From Sulfurimonas sp. (GTDB lineage: Bacteria; Campylobacterota; Campylobacteria; Campylobacterales; Sulfurimonadaceae), in NCBI RefSeq assembly GCF_019429335.1, contig NZ_JAHYJB010000008.1, positions 1 through 64,000 on the forward strand: a stretch of 64,000 nucleotides of DNA, read 5' to 3'. The notes under the pieces are model-generated. The model was not told the DNA's origin. It ran no database searches and was given only the letters and a program-made list of their open reading frames with translations. Position 1 is the first letter of the stretch; every line of letters begins with the position of its first letter. This document shows positions 1-11,300 of this stretch, in pieces. The translations under genes were made by a program, and so were the position numbers.

Positions 1-120
1 TTAAACTTAAGTGTCGGTTTTTACTCCAAAGTGTCCGAATCATTTCCGACACCACTGTCCGATTAGAACCGACATCACTGTCCGAACTCAACCGACATTA
101 GTGTCCGATTTGAACCGTTT
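1..120. repeat. Short direct repeats of about 23-24 bp (TGTCCGA...ACCGACAT); possible IS21-family terminus remnant or iteron-like array
   Basis: Repeated units 'tgtccgaatcatttccgacaccac', 'tgtccgattagaaccgacatcac', 'tgtccgaactcaaccgacattag', 'tgtccgatttgaaccg'; IS21-family ends carry multiple internal repeats of this general style (inference). Confidence 0.5.
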
Positions 121-143
121 TTTGCAAAGGGAGGGGTTTTAAC

Positions 144-401
144 ATGCAAACCATCCAAATTAATAATCCGGAAGTAGAAAGCTTTATAGCTTCAAGATAT
201 GGTAATGACACGCAAAGCTTGGTCAATGATTTTATAAAATTTGTGAAGCTTTCTTTAGATGATGGCTACCCTGCGATTACAAAAGAAGAAGCAAAAAAAA
301 GAGTTGCAAAATCACTCCAAGATATAAAAAGCGACGAAGCTGTACTACTTAGCCAAAAAGAGTATGATAAAGAGATAGATGAATTTATGAAGACTTTGTA
401 G
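144..401 (+). CDS. Antitoxin-like small protein of a type II TA pair
   Basis: 85 aa, ends directly at the start of the ParE-like ORF; acidic/lysine-rich RelB/ParD-like composition. Confidence 0.6.
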   Translation: MQTIQINNPEVESFIASRYGNDTQSLVNDFIKFVKLSLDDGYPAITKEEAKKRVAKSLQDIKSDEAVLLSQKEYDKEIDEFMKTL

Positions 402-592
402 ATGACAATTGTACGAAAAAGAGAATACTTAGATTCACTCAAAAGCATACTCTCTTACATCTCAAAAGATAGTAAAAACAAAGCTTTAACCTTCAAAAGC
501 GAAGTAGATAACAAAATCAACAACTTAGCAAACTTTCCACATAAATTTCGACCATCCGTTCATAATGAAGATGAGAATGTTAGAGATATGAT
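402..592 (+). pseudogene. ParE/RelE-type toxin, truncated by IS insertion
   Basis: MTIVRKREYLDSLKSILSYISKDSKNKALTFKSEVDNKINNLANFPHKFRPS... matches a ParE/RelE N-terminus; the reading frame runs into the IS terminal inverted repeat. Confidence 0.65.
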
Positions 593-1795
593 CTGATGTT
601 ACGATAATCTAAATCATTAAATTTACAAAAAGTAACATTGCAAGATTTTATAGGCATTAATAATGCTTAAAAGAGTGTATGCAACAACTACAAGATATTT
701 ACATAAACTTCACAATAAGTTCATTCGGAAAAATAGAAATGACAAAACTTTCACAACTAACAGGTCGGAGTCATGATATCTTTACAAAGTATTTACTCTT
801 AGATAATTCTCTTGATGATGATAAAAGGCTATGGAAGTCAATAAAACCATTTCTAAGAGAGTATGAGAATGAAGAGAGTGGCTGCATTCTTATAGATGAT
901 ATGCTTATGCATAAGCCATGGACAAAAGCTAATGATGTTGTTTGTTGGCACTATGACCATGTATCTCAAAAAATGGCAAAAGGTATCTTGATGCTAAACT
1001 TTCATTATACAGATGCTACAGGCATATCCATTCCATTAGGATATGAAATTATCACAAAGACAGAAGATGTTTGGAGTGAAGAGTATCAGAAATATATCAA
1101 AAAATCGCTCTTTACTAAAAACGAAATAATGCAAGATAAACTTCATGTTTTACATTTTAACAACGAGGTAAAATACAAATACATTTTATTTGATAAATGG
1201 TTTGCAAGTACCAAGAACTTGCTATTTATCGAAGAAGAACTCCAAAAGAAGTTTGTATGTCCAATAAAAAGTAATAGAAAAATAGCACTTACTTTGGAAG
1301 AAAAAAATAAAGGAAAATATGTTAATATCTCAACTATAGATATAGAGGGTGGTAGTAGTCGTTTGGTATACCTTGAGGGTTATGAAAAACCTTTAAGACT
1401 TATCAAGCAAGTAGTCAAAAACGGCGATGATGGCGAATCTACTTATTTATATCTTGTTACAAATGATATAGACTTATCTTTCGATGAAGTACTCGAAATC
1501 TACAAAAGACGGTGGAAAATAGAGGAATATCACAAATCACTCAAGCAGAATTTAAAAATAGAACACTCCCCTACAAAAGTTGAAACTTCACAAAGAAACC
1601 ATATACACTTAGCCGTACTTGGCTTTATTAAATTAGAAAAACTTCGACTGAGTTACAAAATGAACCATTTTGCTATCAAGGAAAAAATCTATATTGAGGC
1701 TCTTCGGAGTGCTTATCAAAAAGTTCAGGAATTACAGGTTGCTTAGAATTGTAACATTTCTAGGAATTTATAAATTTAGATTATCGTAACATCAG
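593..1795 (+). mobile_element. Insertion sequence, IS4/IS701-like, with 22-bp perfect terminal inverted repeats
   Basis: ctgatgttacgataatctaaat (593-614) and its exact reverse complement atttagattatcgtaacatcag (1774-1795) flank one DDE-type transposase ORF. Confidence 0.85.
679..1746 (+). CDS. DDE transposase (IS4/IS701-like)
   Basis: 355 aa; 'CILIDDMLMHKPW', 'YILFDKWFASTKNL', 'YKRRWKIEEYHKSLKQNL' are DDE transposase-like blocks. Confidence 0.85.
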   Translation: MQQLQDIYINFTISSFGKIEMTKLSQLTGRSHDIFTKYLLLDNSLDDDKRLWKSIKPFLREYENEESGCILIDDMLMHKPWTKANDVVCWHYDHVSQKMAKGILMLNFHYTDATGISIPLGYEIITKTEDVWSEEYQKYIKKSLFTKNEIMQDKLHVLHFNNEVKYKYILFDKWFASTKNLLFIEEELQKKFVCPIKSNRKIALTLEEKNKGKYVNISTIDIEGGSSRLVYLEGYEKPLRLIKQVVKNGDDGESTYLYLVTNDIDLSFDEVLEIYKRRWKIEEYHKSLKQNLKIEHSPTKVETSQRNHIHLAVLGFIKLEKLRLSYKMNHFAIKEKIYIEALRSAYQKVQELQVA

Positions 1796-1927
1796 TAAAT
1801 AATTTATTACCGTGTAGAAAATTCATTCTATTCCAACTACCCTTAATCTATAATAACAAATATAAGTATTCAATCCAATAGAACATTATTTTAGATAAAA
1901 TATAAAAAATATAAAAAAAGCTTTTAA

Positions 1928-3313
1928 ATGAACTCACTTAGCATATTTGGCACAAGCAGCGATGCCGGAAAATCGACACTCAGTTTTGCGATAACCTATC
2001 TTCTGCACCATCGTGGCATCAGCGTAGCTCCCTTTAAAGCCCAAAACGTCTCAAATAATTCACATGTAACGGATGATAGTGGCGAGATAGCAATCCCTCA
2101 GTACTTTGCGGCAGAGGCAATAGGCCTAAAAACAACTACAAATATGAACCCTGTTTTGCTAAAGTCAGGCTCAAAAAACAGCGCTCATCTCATCATTAAC
2201 GGCAAAAGTGTAGGCGAGAGGGACATGCATGCATATTACCGTGACATAAAAACACTACAACCCATCGTAAAAGAGGCATTTTTAAAGCTCAAAGATGAGT
2301 ATGACGTCATTGTCGCCGAGGGGGCTGGAAGTCCTGTTGAGCTTAACCTTATGGATAAAGACCTCTCTAATATCTACGTGGCAGATGAGTTTAACACAAA
2401 GATTATCTTGATTGCGGACATTGAGCGCGGCGGAGTTTTTGCATCCATTTACGGAGTTTATAAACTGCTTCCAAAAAAACTGCGTGAAAATGTTATCGGA
2501 GCAATCGTCAATAAATTTCGAGGCGACATAACTCTTTTTGATGAGGGCAGAGTTATCATAGAGAAGAAGTTTGGCATCAAAGTTTTGGGCGTTGTGCCAT
2601 ACAAACCATTTAACCTCGGTTTTGAAGACAGCCAGTCTATAATGAACTACACTCAGGACAATTTAAAAGCCAAAATCAAGGTAGGCGTTATAAAACTCCC
2701 GCACATCAGCAACTTTACAGACTTTGAGCCGCTTGTTGCGGACCGTGAAGTTGCACTCTCCTTTATCTCAAATCCCGCCGAGGCTTCTGTACGTGACCTG
2801 ATTGTTCTTCCAGGGAGCAAAAGAGTAGTAGAGGATTTGGCGTGGCTTCGTGAGAGAGGCTTTGAAGAGATTTTAACCTCTAAAAAACAAAAAATAGTCG
2901 CCATCTGCGGCGGTTATGAGATGATGTTTGAGCGCATCTTAGACCCAGACGGAGTGGAATCCGAACGTCAAGAGGTCAAAGGTTTAGGACGCATAAAAGG
3001 CGATGTAGTTTTTGGCAAAGAGAAGATTGTGAAAAAGGGGTGTTACTATCTCTTTGGCTACATGATAGATGGCTACGAAATACATAACGGAGTTGCTAAA
3101 AAAAGAGTTGTAAAGAAGAAAAATCTATACGCTACTTTTGTGCACGGCATTTTTGAAAACGACTCATTTAGATACAGACTATTCTCTAAAATAGATAAAA
3201 ACTACGAGGGATATGACTTTAAAGAGTACAAGGCAAAAGCGATAGATGAGTTTGCAGAACATATAAATCTACATGTAGATATGGATTTTATAGAAATGGC
3301 GCTCCATGAGTAA
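1928..3313 (+). CDS. cobQ: Cobyric acid synthase
   Basis: N-terminal 'IFGTSSDAGKSTLSFAITYLLHHRGISVAPFKAQNVSNNSHVT' and glutamine amidotransferase part 'IVAICGGYEMMF'. Confidence 0.95.
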   Translation: MNSLSIFGTSSDAGKSTLSFAITYLLHHRGISVAPFKAQNVSNNSHVTDDSGEIAIPQYFAAEAIGLKTTTNMNPVLLKSGSKNSAHLIINGKSVGERDMHAYYRDIKTLQPIVKEAFLKLKDEYDVIVAEGAGSPVELNLMDKDLSNIYVADEFNTKIILIADIERGGVFASIYGVYKLLPKKLRENVIGAIVNKFRGDITLFDEGRVIIEKKFGIKVLGVVPYKPFNLGFEDSQSIMNYTQDNLKAKIKVGVIKLPHISNFTDFEPLVADREVALSFISNPAEASVRDLIVLPGSKRVVEDLAWLRERGFEEILTSKKQKIVAICGGYEMMFERILDPDGVESERQEVKGLGRIKGDVVFGKEKIVKKGCYYLFGYMIDGYEIHNGVAKKRVVKKKNLYATFVHGIFENDSFRYRLFSKIDKNYEGYDFKEYKAKAIDEFAEHINLHVDMDFIEMALHE

Positions 3314-3806
3314 AAAAGCACTCTTTATCGGCGGCATCAAAAGCGGAAAATCTCTAAATGCAGAGATATACACTCTCAAGAACTCTTCAAAAAAACCAAT
3401 CTATCTGGCAACTACAGAGTTTATAGACGATGAGATGCAAAAACGCATCGACGCTCACAAACTCCAAAGAAGCGCTCAATTTGAAACTATCGAAGAGCCT
3501 CTGCAACTCTATAACGCAATAACAGAGTGTGATAGCTCTGTTTTAATTGAGTGTGTTAGTATCTGGATAAACAACATGCTCTACCACGGATTTGGATTTG
3601 AGGAGATGAAGAGAGAAATAGAGGAAATTTTGGCGCTTGATAAAACGGTCGTCTTTGTTCTAAACGATGTCGGATGCGGGATAATCCCAGAAAACAAGCT
3701 TGGACGTGAATTTATAGATATAAGCGGAAAATTATCTCAGCTTATCGCATCTTCTTGTGACGAGGTTTACCACACGATAGCCGGCATCTCAACGAGGATA
3801 AAATGA
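3306..3806 (+). CDS. cobU: Adenosylcobinamide kinase / adenosylcobinamide-phosphate guanylyltransferase
   Basis: 'FIGGIKSGKSLNAE' P-loop, 'YLATTEFIDDEMQKRIDAH', in cobalamin operon context. Confidence 0.9.
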   Translation: MSKKALFIGGIKSGKSLNAEIYTLKNSSKKPIYLATTEFIDDEMQKRIDAHKLQRSAQFETIEEPLQLYNAITECDSSVLIECVSIWINNMLYHGFGFEEMKREIEEILALDKTVVFVLNDVGCGIIPENKLGREFIDISGKLSQLIASSCDEVYHTIAGISTRIK

Positions 3807-4531
3807 AAAATATTTTTAAAGGTTTCGCCCTCGCAATATCTATGTTAACAACTGTTCCTTTTTTTAAAATTCACGATTTTTACAAGGGAATAAACGGCTA
3901 CGCTGTTATGTTTTACCCGCTTGTAGGCTTCGTGCTGGGCGCTGTGTTATGGGGAGTGCATGAACTTTTAAATCCGTTTGTAACATCAACTCATCTTGGC
4001 ATCATCATCTTTGCTCTTTGGGTTTTGCTTACGGGGGCACTTCATCTTGATGGTTTCAGCGATACAGTGGATGGGCTTTATGCTCCTAAAGAGAGAGCCT
4101 TGGAGGTTATGAAAGACGCTCATATCGGCGGAATGGGGATGATAATAGGTGTCACTTTTCTTATCCTAAAAGCATCCTCTTTGGCGCATTTTGAACTATT
4201 CTATCTTCTGCCGCTTATTCTTATGCTCTCAAGACTAAACGCTGTTTTGGCAATCTACTTCTACCCTTACATCAGCAAAAGCGGGATGGGAACTTTGGCA
4301 AAAGAGGAGCTTACAAAATCGCAGATGCTTATAGCGCTCTTTTACTCATTTTTGATAGTTCTGCTATATAGCAAACTCCTTCTGCTTGTTAGCATTTTGT
4401 TAGTTTTGTTTGTTATTAAAAGCATATTTGTAAAGAGATACGGCGGTTTTACAGGCGATATTTACGGTTTTTGTATCGAAGTCAGCGAGCTTGTTCTTCT
4501 AAATATAGTACTCTTTGGCTTTTTTATATGA
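3803..4531 (+). CDS. cobS: Adenosylcobinamide-GDP ribazoletransferase
   Basis: 'TGALHLDGFSDTVDGL' motif and multiple TM segments. Confidence 0.93.
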   Translation: MKNIFKGFALAISMLTTVPFFKIHDFYKGINGYAVMFYPLVGFVLGAVLWGVHELLNPFVTSTHLGIIIFALWVLLTGALHLDGFSDTVDGLYAPKERALEVMKDAHIGGMGMIIGVTFLILKASSLAHFELFYLLPLILMLSRLNAVLAIYFYPYISKSGMGTLAKEELTKSQMLIALFYSFLIVLLYSKLLLLVSILLVLFVIKSIFVKRYGGFTGDIYGFCIEVSELVLLNIVLFGFFI

Positions 4532-5067
4532 GAGTAACACTTCTTCGCCACGGTGAGGTCGATGAGAGATATAAAAACTGCTACAACGGGCACATAGACA
4601 TAGGCTTATCGGAAAATGGCTCCGCTCAGGCAAAAGAGGTTGCAAAAAAGCTTGATGCAATGGAGTTTGACGCTGTTTATTGTTCTGATTTGAGACGCGC
4701 AAAAGAGACTCTTCAACACTCTCTGCATGTAGAAAATGCAATCTTTACGGATAAGCTCAGAGAGAAGTCGTGGGGAAAACATGAGGGACTTGGTTTTGAT
4801 GAGATTATCGCTCAGGGCGAGGCAGAGTACATAGACTTTTTACAGTGGATAGAAGCACTTGACGGAGAGGCGCACAAAGAGTATGTAAAAAGAGTTGAGA
4901 AGTTTTTTTTCGAGTTTTTACCATCACTCAAAAAAGAGAATATCTTGATCGTTACCCATGCGGGAGTTATCCATGTTTTGCTCTCTCTTATAAACGACAT
5001 AACGCTTGAAGAGGCTTTTGGCATAAAAATTGAGAACAGTTCGATAACAAGGGTTGAAATATGCTAA
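4528..5067 (+). CDS. cobC: Histidine phosphatase, probable alpha-ribazole phosphatase
   Basis: 'TLLRHGEVDERYKNCYNGHIDIGLSENG' RHG motif; start taken at the ATG overlapping the cobS stop (ATGA) rather than the longer 4471 ORF. Confidence 0.85.
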   Translation: MRVTLLRHGEVDERYKNCYNGHIDIGLSENGSAQAKEVAKKLDAMEFDAVYCSDLRRAKETLQHSLHVENAIFTDKLREKSWGKHEGLGFDEIIAQGEAEYIDFLQWIEALDGEAHKEYVKRVEKFFFEFLPSLKKENILIVTHAGVIHVLLSLINDITLEEAFGIKIENSSITRVEIC

Positions 5068-5100
5068 AATAAACCAAGATTTGAGAAACAAGGTCGAAAG

Positions 5101-6312
5101 ATGGGCGATAAAATCAGCAGCATTCTAATCTCTCTAAAAAACAAAATTGATAAATTTAAAAAACGTATAGGCATAGTTGATAAAAAAGCGCTTATCTCTT
5201 TTGAGCTTTCCGAATTTATACAGGAGAGCGAATCTGCACTGCAAAAACTTCCAGAAACCTACAAAAATATCTATGAGTTTACACATGTGCAAGCACAGTT
5301 TTTTGTAAACAGAGAAAAAGAACTCAAAGAGATTGGAAACTCTTTTACAAACTGGACAAAAAACCGTTTTGTCGCTTGTGCAATTATTGGAGAAAAGGGA
5401 TGCGGTATAACATCCATGCTTGATTATTTTTTGACCTCCATTCCGCAAATAGATACTATCAGGGGCGAACTGCACAAAAAAATATTCACTAAAGAGGAGT
5501 ACTTCAGATACTTCAACTCTCTCTTGAAAACAGAGGGAATTGTGTCAAATAAAGAGCTAATCGATTTTCTTAACAATACACAAGGTGCAAAAATAATTAT
5601 TTTAGAAAACATTCACCATATGTTCTTAAAAAAAATTGAAGGATTTGAGAGCATGAAGATGCTATTTGAACTTATCTCATACACTACAAAAAAAGTGTTT
5701 TGGATAGGTGTTTTAACTCCAGAGACATGGACCTACCTCAACAAAACAATCTCTATCTCAAACTACTTTACAAATGAGATATTTATGGAGCCTTTAGATA
5801 GTGATAACATAAAAGAGATAATTTCTAAGCGCAGTGAATTTGAAAATCTAAAAATAGAGTTTATCCCAAAAAATGAGAGACTTAAAAGCACTATGTTTAA
5901 GAAGCTAGGTGACGAAGATAAGCACCGTTTTTTAGAAGAAAAAATTTTTAAACAGCTGCATAAACTATCAAATGGAAACATCTCTCTTGCAATGCTCTAC
6001 TGGGTAAGAGCGATTGAGAAGATTGATGAGCAAACTATCTTTGTCACAGAGATTGACGACATCGACTACTCATTTGTTAAAAATCTCTCCTCAGAAGCCC
6101 TCTTCGCACTTCAGGCGCTTATACTACATGACGGACTTGCGCTCAACGACTTCTCTATCGTGATGAACGAATCCCATGAAGAGTGCCGTAAGATGCTTAT
6201 GCCGATGCTAAAAGAGGGGTTGCTCATACAGCCGCATAAAAAGTACAATATAAATCCTGCCATCTATAAGCAGATACATGACTATCTCTTATCTAAAAAT
6301 TTTATCCACTAA
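5101..6312 (+). CDS. AAA/STAND-like ATP-binding protein
   Basis: 'FVACAIIGEKGCGITSMLDYFL' Walker-A-like segment, 'AKIIILENIHHMF' Walker-B-like segment. Confidence 0.6.
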   Translation: MGDKISSILISLKNKIDKFKKRIGIVDKKALISFELSEFIQESESALQKLPETYKNIYEFTHVQAQFFVNREKELKEIGNSFTNWTKNRFVACAIIGEKGCGITSMLDYFLTSIPQIDTIRGELHKKIFTKEEYFRYFNSLLKTEGIVSNKELIDFLNNTQGAKIIILENIHHMFLKKIEGFESMKMLFELISYTTKKVFWIGVLTPETWTYLNKTISISNYFTNEIFMEPLDSDNIKEIISKRSEFENLKIEFIPKNERLKSTMFKKLGDEDKHRFLEEKIFKQLHKLSNGNISLAMLYWVRAIEKIDEQTIFVTEIDDIDYSFVKNLSSEALFALQALILHDGLALNDFSIVMNESHEECRKMLMPMLKEGLLIQPHKKYNINPAIYKQIHDYLLSKNFIH

Positions 6313-6326
6313 GACGGAGCGCTAGT

Positions 6327-7205
6327 ATGAAATTTATAACTCTCTTATTTTTTACTTTTTTTACGCAGTTACTATTCGCTGCCGATGCCTTGACAGAGGA
6401 TGCCGAACCAGCAGTTGTCCCTATAGATTTTTTTGCAATATTTTCTCTCTCAAAAATTCTTTGGACGCTGCTCTTTTTTGTTATCGCTTATACATTTATA
6501 ACTCTTTTAACAAAAATATTTGAGTTTTTTGCGCAAAAGAGCGCCAGAGTCAGAATCCCTATAAAAGGGTTTATTCCACTCTTTAGAATTGCACTTTGGA
6601 CACTTTTTGTAATTGCAATCATAAAGATAATATACAACCCTCCAAAAGAGATTCTTCTTACTACTTTTGCCTCTGTTGCGATAGCGGTCGGTTTTGCTAC
6701 GCAGGATTTGCTCAAAAATATATTCGGCGGTATTATGCTTCTTTTTGACCGCCCTTTTAAAGTCGGTGACAAGATAAAAGTTGGCGAGGATTACGGCGAG
6801 GTTATAAACATTGGACTTCGTGCAACAAGAATTGCAACTCCTCAAGACTCAGTGGTAGTAATCCCAAATATGGAGCTTATGAACACCTCCGTTTCAAATA
6901 GCAACTCTGGCGAACTATACTGTCAAGTAGTTGCAAAAGTCATGCTACCCATTGATGCGCCGATGGATAAAATCCGCAAAATCGCCATTGAAGCGGCGCA
7001 AGTTTCAAGATATGTCTATCTTAACAAACCTATAGAAGTGCTTTTTACAAACAAAATCTATCAACGCAGCTCTTTTTTAGATATGGAGATAAAGGCATAT
7101 GTCATGGATATTCGTTATGAGTTTGAGTTTAAAAGCGATATGACGGAGATAGTTATAAAAGAGCTTTTTGCTCAAGGCATTATCAGCAAGGAAGATTTAG
7201 ATTGA
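6327..7205 (+). CDS. MscS-family mechanosensitive ion channel
   Basis: 'ASVAIAVGFATQDLLKNIFGGIMLLFDRPFKVGDKIKVGEDYGEVINIGLRATRI'. Confidence 0.92.
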   Translation: MKFITLLFFTFFTQLLFAADALTEDAEPAVVPIDFFAIFSLSKILWTLLFFVIAYTFITLLTKIFEFFAQKSARVRIPIKGFIPLFRIALWTLFVIAIIKIIYNPPKEILLTTFASVAIAVGFATQDLLKNIFGGIMLLFDRPFKVGDKIKVGEDYGEVINIGLRATRIATPQDSVVVIPNMELMNTSVSNSNSGELYCQVVAKVMLPIDAPMDKIRKIAIEAAQVSRYVYLNKPIEVLFTNKIYQRSSFLDMEIKAYVMDIRYEFEFKSDMTEIVIKELFAQGIISKEDLD

Positions 7206-8260
7206 TGAATACGTACAACATTTTTACAAACGAGCCTGACACTCTGCCAAGCGGCAAAGCGGACTTTTTACTAGCAGCTTCCGTTACAAAAACCTGCGAG
7301 ATTGAGGGGATAACTCAAGCGGGCATCCCCGGAATGATACCGCTTACTCCTACGCTTGATGCGGAGTTTATCATAAACGAAAGAGTCTACTCTCTTGGTG
7401 AAGTTGCAGAAACTCCAACAGGCGTACCTACCCCTGCAATCATTACAAGAGCGGTACACAACCTCACACCTTTTAGCGCTATAGAGATTCTTGACTTGGG
7501 ACTGCAAAGAGTGCCGCAAAATTCACCGTGCCAGCACTTTAACATTCTCCCATCTGACTCGATAGCCACGGGTGCAAATATAGACGCAAAAGCTGTTTTT
7601 GAAAAAGGGATGAGAGCGGGAAGAGCTTACGAGCTAAAAGGAAGCTATCTTATCCTCGCAGAGAGCACGCCTAGCGGAACAACAACAGCCGCGGCAACAG
7701 CCTTGGCACTCGGATATGAGTGCAGAGGCGACTTCTCTTCAAGTTTTCTAAATGTGCCGAGCAATATCAGAGACGAGACCATAAACATGGCTCTTTCTTT
7801 GATAAATAACGATATGGGCAATTTTGAAAAGCTCTCCTTTGTGAGTGACAATATGCTTATCTTCTGTGCCGGTTTTTTAATGGAAGCAACGCGGAGATTT
7901 CATGTGGTTTTAGCCGGAGGAACACAGATGGCGGCGTGCCTTTTGGTGGCGGACGCACTTAGAGAAGATGTACTGATGAGAGTAAAACATGAGAATATTA
8001 CTCTTGCAACTACGCAGTGGGTGGCAGGTGATAAAAACTCGAATATTGCGCATATTTTATCACTTCTAAGCTACAAGCCGCATGCGATTTATACGACCTT
8101 TTCATTTAAAGAGGCGACAATTTCTGTTTTGAAAAAATATGACGATGGAGAGGCTAAAGAGGGCGTAGGTGCAGGCGGAGCGCTTGCTTATGCCTATACA
8201 AACGAGAGCGACAACGAAGAGATTTTAAGAGAGATTGAGCGCATTTTATATATAATGTAA
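7205..8260 (+). CDS. cobT: Nicotinate-nucleotide--dimethylbenzimidazole phosphoribosyltransferase family
   Basis: Protein with 'STPSGTTTAAATALALGYE' and 'HVVLAGGTQMAACLLVADAL'; cobalamin cluster context; ATG at 7205 overlaps the upstream stop. Confidence 0.8.
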   Translation: MNTYNIFTNEPDTLPSGKADFLLAASVTKTCEIEGITQAGIPGMIPLTPTLDAEFIINERVYSLGEVAETPTGVPTPAIITRAVHNLTPFSAIEILDLGLQRVPQNSPCQHFNILPSDSIATGANIDAKAVFEKGMRAGRAYELKGSYLILAESTPSGTTTAAATALALGYECRGDFSSSFLNVPSNIRDETINMALSLINNDMGNFEKLSFVSDNMLIFCAGFLMEATRRFHVVLAGGTQMAACLLVADALREDVLMRVKHENITLATTQWVAGDKNSNIAHILSLLSYKPHAIYTTFSFKEATISVLKKYDDGEAKEGVGAGGALAYAYTNESDNEEILREIERILYIM

Positions 8261-8301
8261 ATTTATATGTTAGAATTTCTCTAAAAAAAGGTTTTTTAGT
8301 T

Positions 8302-11300
8302 ATGAAGTTGGATTTAAAATCAAAATTACTAATCTTGCTAATAATTCCCCTAATGTTCGTAATCGCTCTATCATCAACTATCCTCTATAGCCTATATAGC
8401 GAGAAAAAAAATCTAGAATATACAAAACACCATATTCTTCAAGCTGAAACATTATCCAGAGTTACCCACTATATGCAGATAGAGAGAGGTGTCACCACAG
8501 GATTGATTACAAGCTCAAATATTGATGGAAATAGCGAGCAGCTCCTAGATGCAAAGAAAAACACAGACAGGGCAATCGATGATGCGATAGCCAGAGTATC
8601 TTTGTGTGAAATATGCACAAGCAACGGTGAGGCACTAGAGCTTTTAGGAGAGATAAAATCAAGGGAAGAGGCTGATTTACTTCGCACTTCAGCGGTTTAC
8701 GCAAGAGATTACTACACAAAAAAAATATCCTCTCTACACACTCTGATACAAGCAATCCCTTCGCTAATCGATGACAGAGAAAACAGAAACTACATTCAAT
8801 CATACAGCTATCTCTCTTCTGCAAAAGAGGCTCTGGGCCAAAATAGAGCAATTTTAGTGGAAGTGTTTACAAATAAAGAATTTTTAAACAGCACCTTTAT
8901 GGCTTTGAAGCAAAACATAAAAATATATAGTATTGATACTCAAAGTTTTATTACTGTTGCGTCAAAAAAAGTTTTATATTTTTATAATGAAATATTTAAA
9001 GGCGAAGCGGTCGAGGAGACATTTACAATAATAGATGCGGCTGTAAAAAACAGTGATTCTCTTGTAGCTACACCCTCCTATTGGTTTGAAAAATCGACAG
9101 AAACTATAAATCTGCTAAAAAAAGTAGAGGAGAAGCTTTTTAGTGAGGTAAATATTCTTATAAACGAAAAACTTGATGCCACCTCCTATAAACTAACGGC
9201 ACTACTCCTGTTTTTAACTATCTCTGCGGTTGTTGTTACCTTTTTAATAGTGCTTACGGTTAGAAAAATTTTATTCTCTGCCAATGCACTAGAGAGCGAG
9301 TACGATAATTCGCTTCTTCTTTTAGAGCAGTACAAATCAACGGTTGACAGAAGCTTTATTGTCTCAAAGTCAGATGCAAATGGGATTATTACCTATGTAA
9401 ATGACGAATTTTGCAATATTACCGGATATTCAAAAGACGAACTCTTAGGCAAACCGCACAATATAGTAAGACACCCAGATATGTCAAAAGAGACGTTTAA
9501 AGATTTATGGCATACTGTAAAAGATTTAAAACAGCCATGGTTTGGCAATATTAAAAACAGAAAAAAAGATGGCTCTTACTACTGGGTAAAAGCGATTATA
9601 AACCCGATAATGGACAATAACGGAAATATTGTAGAGTACATAGGCATAAGAACAGATATCACACAGCAGCAGAAAATAGCACAACACTTCCAAGAGCAGC
9701 TGATGGTATCTGTGAAAAACTTTGATTCCTCCTTGCATCTCTTAAAAGAGTATGAAAAGGCCATTGATATAAGCGCGATACTCTCAAGAACCGGTAAAGA
9801 GGGCAATATAACCTACGCCAATAACAAGTTTTTGGAAATTACAGAATACTCGCTAAATGAACTTCTTGGCAAAAGCCACAATATTTTAAAAACTGACGAT
9901 ACCGATGAAAAGCTCTATAAAAATCTCTGGACTACTATTACAAAAGGGAAGGTATGGCAGGGGATTCTCAAAAACAGAGCAAAATCTGGAAGAGAGTTTT
10001 GGGTAAATGTAACGATTGTACCCATTAAAGATATAGGCGGCACTATCGTCGAGTATCTCGCAATCAGAACCGATGTGACAAAAATCATGCAGCATAAAAA
10101 GGAGCTTGAAGAGTTTGCAAAAACTGACTCGCTGACTGGACATGGAAACAGATTTCAATTAAATTGCGATATTGAGAATTTGCTCAATCCCTCCATTGCT
10201 GTTTTTAACATCGACAATTTCAGACAAATCAACGATTTTTACGGGCATCAATTCGGAGATCTGGTTATCATATCTATCGCAAACAAGATATACAATCTTA
10301 TTTCCAAAGAGAATAACCTCAGCTTTTACAGACTGCAGGGAGATGAGTTTGTCATATTGGCTACTAACACTCCAAAAGAGGAGTTTATATCAAAAAGCAG
10401 AACGATTTTAAACATTATAACAGAGAAGTTTAGCCTCAACAATGAGGAGATACTCCTCTCATGCAGCTGCGGAATCTCGTTTGAATACATGGAGCACCTT
10501 CTATCTAGCGCAAATATGGCGTTAAATGTGGCAAAAAAGAGTAATGTAGATTTTTTAGTCTATGATGAGTCTCTCTCGCTAAACAGCAAATATGAGAACA
10601 ATATAACTTGGACAAGAAAACTCTCAAATGCACTAAAGACGGATAACATAGTCGCATACTACCAACCGATTGTAAATAACTCAGATATATCTAACAAAAA
10701 GTATGAGTGTCTTGTGAGAATGATTGACGATGGCAAAGTAATCTCTCCATTTTTCTTTCTCGATATCGCCAAGCAGACAAGACAATATTTTGATATTACT
10801 AAAACCGTAATTTATCAGGCGTTTGAGATGTTTAAAGACAAAAATATTGAATTTTCAATCAACCTCTCAATCAACGACATATTAGAAGCTAATATCTCCG
10901 ACTATATACTAATGATGCTAGAAAAATACGACATCGGCTCCAAGGTTGTTTTTGAGATTGTAGAATCCGAGTATATAGAGAACGTTGATGGCGTTCTAAA
11001 TTTTATAGCAGCTGTTAAAAAATATGAGTGCAAAATAGCCATAGACGACTTTGGAACAGGATACAGCAACTTTGAATATCTTATAAAACTAAAAGCCGAT
11101 TATCTAAAGATAGACGGCTCTCTTATAAAAAATATGGACAGTGACCAAAACGCATTTTTAGTTGTTTCTACCATTGTAGATTTCTCAAAAAAGCTTGGCA
11201 TGAAGACTATTGCAGAGTTTGTGGAGAGTGAAGCGATATTTAAAATAGTAAAAGATTTAGGGATAGACTACTCTCAGGGGTACTACTTCTCTGCACCAAA

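Noticed and set aside
593-1800. Target-site duplication of the IS element
   Set aside because: Flanks (…gatatgat | taaataat…) do not show a convincing direct repeat; a 2-bp AT is uninformative.
8507-8851. ORF 8507..8851 (-)
   Set aside because: Antisense to the NIT-PAS-GGDEF-EAL gene with no domain evidence.
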